A stretch of 64,000 nt of DNA from Hirschia litorea (GTDB lineage Bacteria > Pseudomonadota > Alphaproteobacteria > Caulobacterales > Hyphomonadaceae): positions 992,001-1,056,000 of the forward strand of contig NZ_JBHTBR010000002.1 of NCBI RefSeq assembly GCF_042665075.1, given 5' to 3'. Shown here in pieces: positions 34,741 through 44,485 of this stretch; within the stretch, counting starts at the first letter, position 1, and every line of letters starts with the position of its first letter. Below the pieces are notes generated by a model. That model was not told where the DNA came from and ran no database searches. It saw nothing but the letters and a program-made list of their open reading frames with translations. The translations under genes and the position numbers were made by a program.

Positions 34741-35043
34741 TTAGCTCCCCTTCGTTTCTTTTGAAGGCCCAGAACCACGCGACAATGGAACGCCAAAAGA
34801 GCGGTAACGGAAGAATTTCAAAATAGCGATCGTGCCAACAAAATTGATCAACGCATACAAAAGCGCGATATCAAGAAAGTCCGGTCGATCTGTTACGAAT
34901 CCTAACAAACCCAAAAGCAAAATAGTTTTCGTTCCAAACGAATTTACCGCTAAAACGCGATCATAAATCGTTGGCCCCATGAGCGCGCGCGCAAGCAAAA
35001 GGGCCATCGCCGCAATCACGGCAAGGGTAGCAGCAACCAGCAT
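34741..35043 (-). CDS. mrpF: Mrp antiporter F subunit
   Basis: This 100-residue, three-helix protein matches MnhF: LARALMGPTIYDRVLAVNS, then FGTKTILLLGLLGF and DFLDIALLYALINFVGTIA. Family members contribute to cation exchange and have been linked to cholate efflux in Bacillus. It lies between E and G with 3-base gaps, in standard order. Confidence 0.9.
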   Translation of the reverse strand: MLVAATLAVIAAMALLLARALMGPTIYDRVLAVNSFGTKTILLLGLLGFVTDRPDFLDIALLYALINFVGTIAILKFFRYRSFGVPLSRGSGPSKETKGS

Positions 35044-35046
35044 GAC

Positions 35047-35526
35047 TTAACTCTTTCCGTCTATAGCTTCTGAAGTACGACGATCCATCTCATCGAAAGA
35101 ACCCGGCGCAACGTCTCGGGCGTAGAGACCATGCACAAGCAATTCATCTCCCTCGATGTCGATGGTGACTGTACCAGGGGTCAGTGTGATAGCGTTTGCA
35201 AACGAAGCTTTTGCAAGGTCTGATTTACAGCGCGTTTTCACTCGGGTCATCGCAGGTTCAATATCAGGCGTCACACTTAACGCAGCACGCAACACAACCA
35301 AATTCGCTTTTACGATTTCGCCGCCAAGCCAAATCCAATATCCTAAAATTCGAGGAAGCAAGAAATAAGGGGATGTTTCGCGGTCTATAATTTTCAAACG
35401 CGCCACGAACCAAATCACAAAAATGATCGACCCAATTCCCATATGAAGAATAGGGAATTGGAAATACCCTGATAGTCCAAACCAAAATATTGAGACACCA
35501 GCAATCAAGCCAAGTAAATACGCCAT
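35047..35526 (-). CDS. mrpE: Mrp antiporter E subunit
   Basis: This is the first gene of the operon, 159 residues. It has two or three N-terminal helices followed by a cytoplasmic domain with the MnhE hallmarks: YWIWLGGEIVKANLVVLRA, then NAITLTPGTVTIDIEGDELL and VHGLYAR. It is expected to aid assembly or stability of the antiporter. The promoter for the nine-gene operon should lie in the 126 bases between its start and the DUF2336 gene upstream. Confidence 0.9.
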   Translation of the reverse strand: MAYLLGLIAGVSIFWFGLSGYFQFPILHMGIGSIIFVIWFVARLKIIDRETSPYFLLPRILGYWIWLGGEIVKANLVVLRAALSVTPDIEPAMTRVKTRCKSDLAKASFANAITLTPGTVTIDIEGDELLVHGLYARDVAPGSFDEMDRRTSEAIDGKS

Positions 35527-35652
35527 CAGATCCGTATATATTAAGGGTAGCCAACTGAATTGAGAAAGTTATTCAGCCGCCCCACCATTGAGAATTACAA
35601 ATTAGTTATCGAGAAGAGTCACTTTTGACCAGACCTTTGGACCAAAATATTC

Positions 35653-36849
35653 TTATCGTCCAAACACCAAGCGACTTGCCCGCGATGCTGGGCCATTGGT
35701 TTCTGTATCAAGCTCTAAGTTGAGCGTATCCTCATCCAGCATTTCTGGTGAGTAAGACGAACTCAAAGACCAATTCCAATAGCGAAGAACTGTCTGCGCC
35801 TTGGCCACGGCCAACATCTCATAGGTTTCAAGCACATCTTCAAAATGCTCTACGGGCGCATCTTTACGACTAATTGGACGCCCTAAAGCTGCCCAAAGTG
35901 CTTTGAAATATTGACGTTTCAACCCAACAGATTTGGCAAGAACAGCTATCCCCTCGCCGCCTTTATCTGAAAAAATCTTTTGTCCTGTCAGTGGTTTAAT
36001 ACCGCACATATATGAAATTTCATCTATAGTCTCAGGCTTGGGACCATTTTTCAGCATTTGCGCAATCGCATCTTCTAAACTGCCATATTGGCTGCGCTCA
36101 ATTGCATCACGGTTACGCTGACGACGCTCAATCACCTGCAAACTTTTACGAACGACTGGGTCGGCCCAACCATCTCCCGCAGCACGCACAAATATGTCTG
36201 AACACATATCAATGAGAACACCGCGCTCAGCCGAAAAACGCTTCAAGATGTTACGGCGCGTCGCTTTATCAGACCACCAAAACAGAACCAAAGCATGCGC
36301 TGGTCTTAATTCTGGACGGCGAAGCAATATTGCGCCTAAGCCTTCCATATTGCGACTCATTGTAACCAAGCGGTCAATCGTCAATTCTGACACAATGGCA
36401 CGATCATTCATGAGCATTTTTATTATGGCTTCAGAATCACGACTTTGCGATATTGCATCACTCAAACACGAGCCAACATCCTTACGGCCTGCTATCGCTT
36501 TCCTGTGATATGATGCGCCTGTCACCACGATATTGACCAAATCTGATTGATCAAAAGCTTCTGATTCTTCCAATAACTTTGTTGAAACTGCCGCGACATC
36601 CTGCCCCAAATAACGTAACACACGGCGCGGTGCTTGGGACATTCCTACAAGACGGTTTGCACAAACTATGCGCTCTTGCTCACCTGCATCAATTAGCATT
36701 TCTAACAGAATATCACCCGCAATCGCGCGGTCCTGAGAACTAGATGCAGAATCAGGCAAAGCGACAACATCCGTCAACCGACGCAACAACATGCGACGGG
36801 AGGTTAGGTCAATCGACTGCTCTTCTTGTTGATTTAGGCTATCAGCCAT
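35653..36849 (-). CDS. DUF2336 protein (second of two)
   Basis: This 398-residue helical protein is of the DUF2336 family: RMLLRRLTDVVALPDSASSS, then AGDILLEMLIDAGEQERIVC, ANRLVGMSQAPRRVL and SEAFDQSDLVNIVVTGASYH. It also contains HALVLFWWSDKATRRNILKR, a segment similar to other alphaproteobacterial members. It is soluble, with no signal. It is transcribed in the same direction as the Mrp operon but separated by 126 bases. Function unknown. Confidence 0.78.
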   Translation of the reverse strand: MADSLNQQEEQSIDLTSRRMLLRRLTDVVALPDSASSSQDRAIAGDILLEMLIDAGEQERIVCANRLVGMSQAPRRVLRYLGQDVAAVSTKLLEESEAFDQSDLVNIVVTGASYHRKAIAGRKDVGSCLSDAISQSRDSEAIIKMLMNDRAIVSELTIDRLVTMSRNMEGLGAILLRRPELRPAHALVLFWWSDKATRRNILKRFSAERGVLIDMCSDIFVRAAGDGWADPVVRKSLQVIERRQRNRDAIERSQYGSLEDAIAQMLKNGPKPETIDEISYMCGIKPLTGQKIFSDKGGEGIAVLAKSVGLKRQYFKALWAALGRPISRKDAPVEHFEDVLETYEMLAVAKAQTVLRYWNWSLSSSYSPEMLDEDTLNLELDTETNGPASRASRLVFGR

Positions 36850-36977
36850 CCATTTGCCTCAAGGTGTTAACACTCTATATTTTACGCGAATGCGTTAACT
36901 AAGTGTCACACCATTGCAAAAAAAATGAACTTTCTTGTTTAGGATCTCGCCAAGCTTACAAATTATGCGAGGTCTGT

Positions 36978-37415
36978 TTAGTTGTAAGTACGGCGACGGC
37001 GGCGTCTTGGGTGAATAAACATCAACAACCCCGCACCTATCGTCATAGCCATTGTGAGATAGAAAGCACTTGCACCGTCAGTTTTTGCACTCCCAATCTC
37101 AAGCGGAATTTCCTGCCCAAGCAAAGGAGAAGCGTGCGCTGCTAACAATGCACCCGATACAACCAATAAGATGATTGCGCCAAATCTACGTGTGAAAGGC
37201 AAGATAAGCATGAGTGCGACGAATGCTTCAATGACGCCAACGACATATCGTCCTGTTGGCTCAAACAATTCCTGCCCTGTACGCTCTGCAAGCAATGTGA
37301 ATACGACATTTGCTTTTTCAGGGTCACTCAGCAATTTTGCATCAACAGCGATCACTAAAGCCGCAAATAGGCAAAGTGCTAAAACCCAGCTTACAAAAGA
37401 CCTTATTCCGCGCAT
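36978..37415 (-). CDS. DoxX-family membrane protein
   Basis: This 145-residue protein has four helices (about 7-27, 55-76, 79-97 and 117-137), in the DoxX/DoxX-like arrangement. Typical elements are LAERTGQELFEPTGRYVVGV and EAFVALMLILPFTRRFGAII. The C-terminus is strongly basic (RRRRRR). DoxX relatives are quinone-linked or redox-accessory membrane proteins; the specific role here is unknown. It is a single gene. Confidence 0.7.
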   Translation of the reverse strand: MRGIRSFVSWVLALCLFAALVIAVDAKLLSDPEKANVVFTLLAERTGQELFEPTGRYVVGVIEAFVALMLILPFTRRFGAIILLVVSGALLAAHASPLLGQEIPLEIGSAKTDGASAFYLTMAMTIGAGLLMFIHPRRRRRRTYN

Positions 37416-37814
37416 CGTTCAAACTTTCTTTTATCGGCCCATAAGCTGTGTTGAGCATAATATTCTTTAATCAATATCACACCAACAATATGATACTCAT
37501 ATGGCAGATTTGAGAAATTTGCACAGATCATTAAATCTACCCAGCTCTCTCGCAGGTAGCCGCAAACCTCCCCACTCACGCGTTAATTCCTAGCAATGAG
37601 AACTCAAGAAGGAAATGCCAGATTGATAAGGAAATAAGATTCTTTGTCTTTTCTAGTGAATTCCTGCCGCGAATTGGTGTATACAGGCTGCCAAGCTGGG
37701 CTGTCGCATATTAAACCTCTATACTTGTATAAACGCCCGCTTTCGTCATATTAACCAATACGCACATCACACAAAACAACTCTAAGTATAGACAAATAAA
37801 CGGAAATGACTGCC
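37416..37814. other. Intergenic region, 399 bases
   Basis: This region lies between the divergent doxX-like gene and the MaoC gene. It is AT-rich and must hold both promoters. I see no convincing coding frame, RNA gene or strong inverted repeat in it. Confidence 0.4.
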
Positions 37815-38270
37815 ATGGACATTGAATATTCAGAACTTCACTCAAAAGTCGGGCAGGAAATCGGAACTTCAGAGTGGATTGAAATCACTCAAGAACGTAT
37901 CAATAAATTTGCTGAAGCCACTGATGACCATCAGTGGATTCACGTTGATGTTGAACGGGCAAACGCCGAAATAGGCGGTCCAATTGCACATGGCTATTTG
38001 CTCATGTCACTACTTCCAGTTTTATTTAATGAATGCCTGACGATACACGGCACATCCCGTATTCTAAACTATGGAAGTGATCGTGTACGCTTCACCAATA
38101 TGGTTCGAGTTGGCTCACGTGTACGCCTTAAACAAGTTTGCATGACAGTTAAGTCAAACGCTGGCGGCAAGGTCTTGAAAATTAAAAACACACTCGAGAT
38201 TGAAGGGGAAAAACGCCCTGCTCTCGTCGCTGAAACGCTACAAATAGTCTATGGAAAGCTTGAAGGATAA
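37815..38270 (+). CDS. MaoC-type enoyl-CoA hydratase/dehydratase
   Basis: This is a hotdog-fold hydratase of 151 residues. The catalytic Asp/His motif ATDDHQWIHVDVERA and the following IAHGYLLMSLLP identify the MaoC/R-hydratase branch, which hydrates trans-2-enoyl-CoA to (R)-3-hydroxyacyl-CoA. The ATG at 37815 is preferred to 37806 because the GGAA upstream is too close to the first ATG. Its physiological substrate cannot be told; no PHA or beta-oxidation genes are adjacent. Confidence 0.85.
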   Translation: MDIEYSELHSKVGQEIGTSEWIEITQERINKFAEATDDHQWIHVDVERANAEIGGPIAHGYLLMSLLPVLFNECLTIHGTSRILNYGSDRVRFTNMVRVGSRVRLKQVCMTVKSNAGGKVLKIKNTLEIEGEKRPALVAETLQIVYGKLEG

Positions 38271-38354
38271 GATAAAAGCGCCACATATTGCGTATACGAT
38301 TTAGAAAAACGCGCATTGGAATATATGCGCAAGAATCAGGAAAGTGCGTCCATT

Positions 38355-38762
38355 ATGAGTAAGCTGCCTCCAATTGAGAAAAAAGACGCTGAGTGGAAAG
38401 CCGAACTAACACCTGAGCAATATCACATCGCGCGCAATGAAGGCACTGAACGTGCATTTACCAGCCCACTCAATAATGAGAAGCGTAAGGGTGAATATCA
38501 CTGCATAGGCTGTCAAACTGTCTTATGGTCATCTGATCACAAATATGATTCAGGCTCAGGATGGCCAAGTTTTTTTCAACCCGCTTCTGATGGTGTAGTA
38601 GAGGTCAAAACGGATTACAAACTTGCATCTGCACGCACAGAAGTTCACTGCGCAAGCTGTGGTGCACACATGGGGCACGTCTTTGAAGATGGACCAGCGC
38701 CAACAGGTTTGCGTTACTGTATAAATGGCAGTGTCTTACAATTTGAACCTGAAGAAGAATAA
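38355..38762 (+). CDS. msrB: Peptide-methionine (R)-S-oxide reductase
   Basis: This enzyme repairs oxidised methionine (R form) in proteins. The start at 38355 gives a 135-residue protein of normal length; the frame is open to a TTG at 38316. Zinc cysteines are in CIGC and CASC, and the catalytic Cys is in LRYCINGSVLQF. The family blocks YHIARNEGTERAFTSPL and YDSGSGWPSFFQP are intact. It has no signal peptide, so it acts in the cytoplasm. Confidence 0.93.
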   Translation: MSKLPPIEKKDAEWKAELTPEQYHIARNEGTERAFTSPLNNEKRKGEYHCIGCQTVLWSSDHKYDSGSGWPSFFQPASDGVVEVKTDYKLASARTEVHCASCGAHMGHVFEDGPAPTGLRYCINGSVLQFEPEEE

Positions 38763-38913
38763 TTAAACTGCCTGATATTCTATCAATTTCAAACCAGCAT
38801 TCACGCGATTTGCTAAAAGTAAAACAGACTCACATTTCAGCATGAAATCACTTTAACTAAACGCAATAATGGTCCACCATCCCTTCAAAACAACCATTCG
38901 GGGAAATGAAATT

Positions 38914-41187
38914 ATGGTACGGACACTTCTTGCAGCAACATCTTTGTTTGCGTTGGCAAATTGTACATCACTTGCGCCAACACCGGACATTGAGACAAAT
39001 GCTGATAATACCACATCAACATCAGAAATAATGAGCGCTTCCTCCATGGTTGACCCAACTCCCCCTATCGCTAAACGCGTTGAGAAAATCACTGAACAAG
39101 TCGGCCGGACACGCAATGATCCATATGCTTGGATCCGCGATGATAACTGGCAAGAGGTCATGCAAGACCCCAGCATCTTAAAACAAGACATTCGCGATTA
39201 TCTGGAAGCTGAAAACGCATATACCAAAGAGGTGCTCGAAACACCTACGGAAGCGCTTCAAACTGAATTGTTTGATGAAATGAAGGGCCGCATTAAAGAG
39301 GATGATTCCTCAGTGCCCGCGATTGATGGTGAATGGGCCTATTACCGCAAATTCCGTGAAGGCGGTGAATACCCTGTTTATGCGCGCAAACCCGCAGCCA
39401 GCGCATTTAACGATGCTAGCGATGCAGAAGAAGTCATTTTACTAGACGGCGACGCGATGGGCGAAGGCCAAGAATATTTCCACTTTGGTCAGGTGTCGCA
39501 TAGCCCAGATCACAGCAAGATCGCCTACACTGTCGACGATAAAGGATCTGAATTTTACACGCTACGGATCAAAGATCTAAATACCGGCGAACACATCGAT
39601 ACAGTGATTGAGAACACATATGGTGCTTTCACTTGGGCTGCTGCTTCCAATGCTGTGTATTGGATTAATCGCAACGATAATAACCGTCCTGAAAAAATCT
39701 TCTTCCGCAAGCTTGGAGAGACGACGGATTCGCTGGTTTTCCATGAGCAAGATACAGGTTATTTCCTCGGCATTGAGCGCAGCCAGTCAGATAAGTTTAT
39801 CTTCATTCGTACCGGCAACCACACAACAAGCGAATACCATTACATACGCGCTGACTCCGATAATCCTACCAAATTACACACAATCGCCCCACGCGAAGAC
39901 GGTATCGAATATGAAGTCGTAGATTATGACGGCCAGTTTTATATTAAAACCAATGCTGATGGTGCTGTAGACTTTAAAGTCATGTCTGCCCCTTATGATT
40001 CAACTGATCGTGCAGACTGGAAGGAAGTTATTGCTCACCAACCAGGCACGCTAATCAATGATGTAAGCGCACTAAAAGACTGGCTTGTGATTGAAGAGCG
40101 CAAAAATGCTTTGCCACAGCTTTCGATTACATCTCGTAAAACGGGCGAAACACACGATATCGCTTTTGACGAAGCTGCATATGATATTTCAGCAAGCACG
40201 GGTTATGAATACGACACCGATACAATTCGTCTATATTATGCATCGCCCACAACGCCAGACCAGACCCATGATTACAACATGGCGACACGGCAAAAAACGC
40301 TACTGAAAACACGTGAAATTCCATCTGGACACAATCCAGAAGATTATGTGGTGGACCGCGTGATGGCTCCAGCTCATGATGGCGAACTTATTCCTGTAAC
40401 CGTACTACGCCATAAAGACACGCCAATGGATGGCTCAGCACCGATGCTACTGTATGGGTATGGATCATATGGGATTACAATTTCAGCAGACTTCCGCACT
40501 GGCCGCCTATCGCTAGTAGATCGCGGATTTGTATATGCCATGGCGCATATCCGAGGCTCTCAAGCAAAAGGATATCAATGGTATCTCGATGGAAAACTCG
40601 AAAAGAAAACGAACACTTTCAAAGACTTCTTATCGGCTGGACACTATCTCATTGACCAAAAATACACTTCCAAAGGTCAAATCGTTGGTATGGGCGGATC
40701 AGCGGGCGGTCTATTGATGGGAGCTGTGTCGAACATGGAACCGGAAATGTTTGCAGGTATTATTGCAGCGGTTCCGTTTGTAGATGTGGTCAATACTATG
40801 TCAGATACTGAACTACCTTTGACGCCTCCTGAGTGGCCTGAATGGGGTAACCCACTTGAAAGCGCAGAAGACTATGATCAAATTCTAGAATACTCCCCTT
40901 ATGATAATGTTGGCGACAAACCCTACCCGCCAATGTTAATCACGGGGGGCTTAACAGATCCGCGCGTTACCTATTGGGAACCTGCCAAATGGGCAGCGAT
41001 CTTACGTCATGAAGCACCTAAGGCAGGCCCCTATTTCCTTCGCATTAATATGGGAGCTGGGCATGGTGGCGCATCTGGTCGATTTGAAGGCTTAAAAGAA
41101 ACAGCAATTGAATATTCATTTGCACTTGCTGCGGTGGGTAAAGCTGGCGACACGCTTGATCTATCTGCCAAAGAGACTTCAAACTAA
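38914..41187 (+). CDS. S9A prolyl oligopeptidase (oligopeptidase B-like), lipoprotein
   Basis: The start at 38914 (GGGGAAA upstream) yields a lipoprotein signal ending FALANCTSL, so the enzyme should be tethered to a membrane facing the periplasm. The beta-propeller occupies about residues 60-430. The alpha/beta hydrolase domain has the Ser in MGGSAGGLLMG, the Asp near GGLTDPRVTYWEP and the His in MGAGHGGASGR. RIKEDDSSVPAIDGEWAYY fits the oligopeptidase B/PtrB branch, which cleaves short peptides after basic residues. Periplasmic lipoprotein forms occur in marine alphaproteobacteria. Confidence 0.9.
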   Translation: MVRTLLAATSLFALANCTSLAPTPDIETNADNTTSTSEIMSASSMVDPTPPIAKRVEKITEQVGRTRNDPYAWIRDDNWQEVMQDPSILKQDIRDYLEAENAYTKEVLETPTEALQTELFDEMKGRIKEDDSSVPAIDGEWAYYRKFREGGEYPVYARKPAASAFNDASDAEEVILLDGDAMGEGQEYFHFGQVSHSPDHSKIAYTVDDKGSEFYTLRIKDLNTGEHIDTVIENTYGAFTWAAASNAVYWINRNDNNRPEKIFFRKLGETTDSLVFHEQDTGYFLGIERSQSDKFIFIRTGNHTTSEYHYIRADSDNPTKLHTIAPREDGIEYEVVDYDGQFYIKTNADGAVDFKVMSAPYDSTDRADWKEVIAHQPGTLINDVSALKDWLVIEERKNALPQLSITSRKTGETHDIAFDEAAYDISASTGYEYDTDTIRLYYASPTTPDQTHDYNMATRQKTLLKTREIPSGHNPEDYVVDRVMAPAHDGELIPVTVLRHKDTPMDGSAPMLLYGYGSYGITISADFRTGRLSLVDRGFVYAMAHIRGSQAKGYQWYLDGKLEKKTNTFKDFLSAGHYLIDQKYTSKGQIVGMGGSAGGLLMGAVSNMEPEMFAGIIAAVPFVDVVNTMSDTELPLTPPEWPEWGNPLESAEDYDQILEYSPYDNVGDKPYPPMLITGGLTDPRVTYWEPAKWAAILRHEAPKAGPYFLRINMGAGHGGASGRFEGLKETAIEYSFALAAVGKAGDTLDLSAKETSN

Positions 41188-41209
41188 AGCATCACAACAT
41201 CCATTTAAT

Positions 41210-41246
41210 AAAAAAGCTGGTGACATAACGTCATCAGCTTTTTTTG
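41210..41246 (+). terminator. Rho-independent terminator after the S9 peptidase
   Basis: An AAAAAGCTGGTGAC / GTCATCAGCTTTTT stem (one mismatch) with a 5-base loop is followed by a T-run on the plus strand. Confidence 0.8.
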
Positions 41247-41470
41247 TGTTGTGTTAGATTTTCATGTCCAGCCCGCAATCCTTAAAGCACCCAAATCCCG
41301 AACAGATTACATGATGCCGTCGTAATTTTATTGCCGACCGACACACCCGCAAAACTACTAATCACGGCTGTTAAGTTCATGCAGCCTAGCATTGAATAAT
41401 GCTTCATTACTCCACAGTATTGATGCTGTTACACACGCCTCTGTTTAGCGCATTCACGCACGTAAACACA

Positions 41471-41509
41471 AAAAAAGGGCCGGGAAAACAATATGTTTCC
41501 CAGCCCCTT
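41471..41509 (-). terminator. Rho-independent terminator of the TPR gene
   Basis: An inverted repeat GGGCCGGGAAA / TTTCCCAGCCC (one mismatch) is followed by seven T residues on the minus strand. It lies 50-90 bases after the TPR gene stop. The ~375-base gap here holds this and the opposing terminator and no gene. Confidence 0.8.
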
Positions 41510-41561
41510 CATATACTCTCAACTTGTGTCGTGAGGCTTAAAACAACCTCACATTCAAGCC

Positions 41562-43001
41562 TTATGCGTCGTCAGTTTCTTCAGTCGCTTCATCACCTTC
41601 TTTTGGCAATGGGTTGCCTTCTGGGTCTTCACCCAATTTTGCAGCAACTTCAGCGATTTCAGCGTCAACTGTTTTACAGTTATCAGCTGCTTCACCACCA
41701 AGAACCTCAGTTAGCTTACAAGCTTTCTTACGGTTTTTCAGCTCATCCAACTCAACGCGGATATCAAATGTAGCAAGCGCCCTCTTGGTCTCATCTTCAG
41801 AGTTCATGAAGTCCAACCAACCACGTCCACCACGGTCACCCATAGCTGCCGCTTTGTTGAAAGCTGCACGCGCTGCTGCACGGTCACCAGCTTTGTGCTG
41901 AATCTGACCAATTAGAACCCATGCAAAACCTGGTTCTTTCATGCCACCTTTATCAAGTGCCAAACGAAGGTTTTTCTCAGCTTCTTCATTCTTACCCATT
42001 TCAAAGTAAGAACGACCAAGGCGCTCATATGACTTACCGCTATTTGTTTGTTTAGCCAGCTTTTGGATAACTGGGATAGCGCGGTCATACTCGCGGGCAA
42101 CTTGGTAGAGGTTTGCAAGTGTATCTAGCTTTTCAGCAGTCACTTCGATACGGCCTGCATTCATCTCTTTTTCCATCACCTTCGCAGCTTCAAAAGGTGA
42201 GTTAAACGAGTTGTAGAAGTTCACTACGCGCATAATTTCATTTTCAGTTTTCAAAAAGCCTGCAAGATACATAGCTTTTACAACTTCAAACGCTTTGTGG
42301 TCCTTCTCTTCTTCATAATAAAGAGAAGACATCACTTCATAGTATTTTTTATCACTTGCGAAAGCTGGAATAACTTTATTCATAAGGAAGTCAGCAAGTT
42401 TCGCTTTTTGCCCAGTCTCGTTGTAGAGATAAACCGCAAAGTCAATTGCTTGTTTGTTTGGGTTTGGGTCTTGGCGCAACATAGCTTCTAGGAAGTAGAT
42501 TGCTTTCGTGTTGTTACCTAATTGTTGGTACAATGTCGCAAGCTGCATGTTTTGGGATTTGTTTGGCTTTGCACCCGCAGCGATCCACTCTTCAAGCTTG
42601 GCAACCGCACTCTTATTGTCGTCTGTTTGAAGGTAAAGCTGCGCAATATTGTATAGCGTTTCAATACGGTTTTCACCCGTAAAGGTTGGCAAAGCTTCTT
42701 CAAGGTCACGAATAGCAGCAGGATAGTTACCCGCTTTCACATTGATACCTGCGGACAAACGGATAACCGCTGAACGCTCGTAACAATTAAGCTCCATGCT
42801 TTTCAGTTTAGCGACCAATTGTGTTGCTGTCTGAAGCTGACCTTCTGTGAGGTAAGCGTTCTCAGCATCCAAGTATACGCCACCCGCTTTCGCTGTGAAT
42901 TGTGTATCCTCACAACCGGCAGTTTGCGCTGAAGCGATTGGTGCCATTACAGCCATAGCCATTGCCACGGCGGCTCCGCATGTCAGATTTCTCAAACGCA
43001 T
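41562..43001 (-). CDS. Periplasmic TPR protein of the TonB cluster
   Basis: The 479-residue product has a signal peptide (cleavage near APIASAQTAG). Residues 60-420 are helical pairs of tetratricopeptide type, for example VAKLEEWIAAGAKPNKSQNM, YDRAIPVIQKLAKQTN and SYERLGRSYFEMGKNEEAEK. The tail is acidic (EEATEETDDA). TPR proteins of this kind accompany DUF3450, ExbB, ExbD and TonB genes in marine proteobacteria, where they are thought to support TonB-dependent uptake. It is separated from tonB by 386 bases with a hairpin, so it probably also has its own promoter. Confidence 0.8.
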   Translation of the reverse strand: MRLRNLTCGAAVAMAMAVMAPIASAQTAGCEDTQFTAKAGGVYLDAENAYLTEGQLQTATQLVAKLKSMELNCYERSAVIRLSAGINVKAGNYPAAIRDLEEALPTFTGENRIETLYNIAQLYLQTDDNKSAVAKLEEWIAAGAKPNKSQNMQLATLYQQLGNNTKAIYFLEAMLRQDPNPNKQAIDFAVYLYNETGQKAKLADFLMNKVIPAFASDKKYYEVMSSLYYEEEKDHKAFEVVKAMYLAGFLKTENEIMRVVNFYNSFNSPFEAAKVMEKEMNAGRIEVTAEKLDTLANLYQVAREYDRAIPVIQKLAKQTNSGKSYERLGRSYFEMGKNEEAEKNLRLALDKGGMKEPGFAWVLIGQIQHKAGDRAAARAAFNKAAAMGDRGGRGWLDFMNSEDETKRALATFDIRVELDELKNRKKACKLTEVLGGEAADNCKTVDAEIAEVAAKLGEDPEGNPLPKEGDEATEETDDA

Positions 43002-43346
43002 CGTTTTCCTCCAAACGATCAGACGTAAATTTACATTTACACCATCAAATTTAATTCAAAGCGTCCCTAAATGACCTTATGTCAAAGGCGTACGCCCGTG
43101 GCTTATTCCCTACCTAGTCAGTGCAACATCTCAATGTGTTTCTACTCACTAGTTTATGCGGGTATGAATGTCAGCGACTGCTTTCAAACGACCCTAAATT
43201 GCTTCGAAACGATAACGATACATATATCCAAAGGTTTCAAACCAATTTTGAAATATCTTTTTGTTCCCGCCTCAGCTTTGAGAGGCAATAGAACTATCGA
43301 TTGGGCGAGCAACACTCACATAGTCGCAAAACCGATTTTAAATCTT

Positions 43347-43379
43347 CCGTGCGCAGAATTTAGCAAACGCTGCGCACGG
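43347..43379 (-). terminator. Hairpin after tonB
   Basis: A perfect 10-bp inverted repeat, CCGTGCGCAG / CTGCGCACGG with a 13-base loop, lies 8 bases beyond the tonB stop. It has no long T-run, so it may be a weak terminator or an mRNA-stabilising structure. The rest of the gap up to 43001 shows no gene. Confidence 0.55.
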
Positions 43380-43387
43380 ATAATAAT

Positions 43388-44053
43388 TTACTCTTCCATC
43401 TTCAATTCAAATGGATAGACAACACCTTTACGACCAACAGCCTTACCTTTCACAATCTTAGGCGCAAACTCTGTTGCTCCCACAGCTTGTGCAGCGGCTT
43501 TTTCGTACTGGCTCACATTACATGATGCGACAACATTGTAAGGCTTACCTTGCAGATCCACGTCCAAAGACACTTCACACAGGGCAGACTTACCAATGCG
43601 CTGCATTGCACGCAAAATAGGTCCAGTATTTGGCGGACGAATAGGCTGAGCATCACGGTCGCTCACGGAAACAGCACCAAGGTTGATACCAGTTACGCGT
43701 TCGAACTTCACCTCAGTAGGTGCCGCACCTGAAATGTTTGCTTTAGGCAAATCAATGTTTTGCTTTGTAGCAGCCATTTTTGGTGGCGGAGGTGGTTTAG
43801 CAGCTTTATCCAGCTTTTTCGGTGCCTTACGGCTCGAGCGGATCTGCTCAACCGTCGCCTTCTCCGCAAAAATATTACGAAGACTACGCTGGTCTTGCTT
43901 CACACATTTGCCTGTCGCAGGGCTCATGACAGCACCTGGCGGACAAATCTCGTTAATGCGGATAAGGTTTTCCATCAACAAAAATAGTGCCACTGACAAT
44001 ATTGCTGCTAATGGGATACCGATACCGAAACGCACGATTGGATTAGAAAACAT
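43388..44053 (-). CDS. tonB: TonB-family energy transducer
   Basis: This 221-residue protein has an N-terminal membrane helix (about residues 8-28), a short Pro/Lys linker (KAAKPPPPPKM) and a TonB C-terminal domain (LCEVSLDVDLQGKPYNVVAS through VGRKGVVYPFELKM). The linker is much shorter than in E. coli TonB, as in TonB2-type proteins. It couples the inner-membrane proton motive force to outer-membrane receptors. It is the last gene of a block that starts with DUF3450 at 47637. Confidence 0.88.
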   Translation of the reverse strand: MFSNPIVRFGIGIPLAAILSVALFLLMENLIRINEICPPGAVMSPATGKCVKQDQRSLRNIFAEKATVEQIRSSRKAPKKLDKAAKPPPPPKMAATKQNIDLPKANISGAAPTEVKFERVTGINLGAVSVSDRDAQPIRPPNTGPILRAMQRIGKSALCEVSLDVDLQGKPYNVVASCNVSQYEKAAAQAVGATEFAPKIVKGKAVGRKGVVYPFELKMEE

Positions 44054-44065
44054 CTTATTCTTCTC

Positions 44066-44470
44066 CTAACTCTGAGGTTCAGTTGAGATGTTAATTTTCT
44101 TAACACCAGCATTGACCATGTTACCCTGCAGTTCCAGCAAAACACCGTTTGTGCTCTGGCCATCCACTTGGATCATAGCCTCACCGCCTGGGTTGTCTTC
44201 TACCATTTCTTGCATAGTAGCATAAACTTCCCGCATTTTCACGGCTTTTCTATTAATCCAAATTTCATCGTCAGATGTGAGAGCAACCATGATGGGCGAA
44301 TTGATAGGGCCAACCTTTTTAAGATCGACCTTCTCAACTGTAGCACCAGGCGTTTTCACGAAGGTTGCTGTCACAATGAAAAAGATCAAAAGGATAAACA
44401 CAACGTCCAACATTGGCGTCAAGTCTACTTCTGCATCCTCTTCCGGCGCGATACGACTTTCTCTAGACAT
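44066..44470 (-). CDS. exbD: ExbD-type subunit (second copy)
   Basis: This 134-residue protein has one helix near residues 19-40 containing the proton-accepting Asp in VDLTPMLDVVFILLIFFIVT, and a periplasmic domain after it. It differs from the ExbD upstream in its periplasmic part (TVEKVDLKKVGPINSPIMVA). Two consecutive ExbD genes suggest heteromeric ExbD pairs in the ExbB channel. The gap to the upstream ExbD gene is 15 bases. Confidence 0.9.
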   Translation of the reverse strand: MSRESRIAPEEDAEVDLTPMLDVVFILLIFFIVTATFVKTPGATVEKVDLKKVGPINSPIMVALTSDDEIWINRKAVKMREVYATMQEMVEDNPGGEAMIQVDGQSTNGVLLELQGNMVNAGVKKINISTEPQS

Positions 44471-44485
44471 CAGATAATCCTCCTA

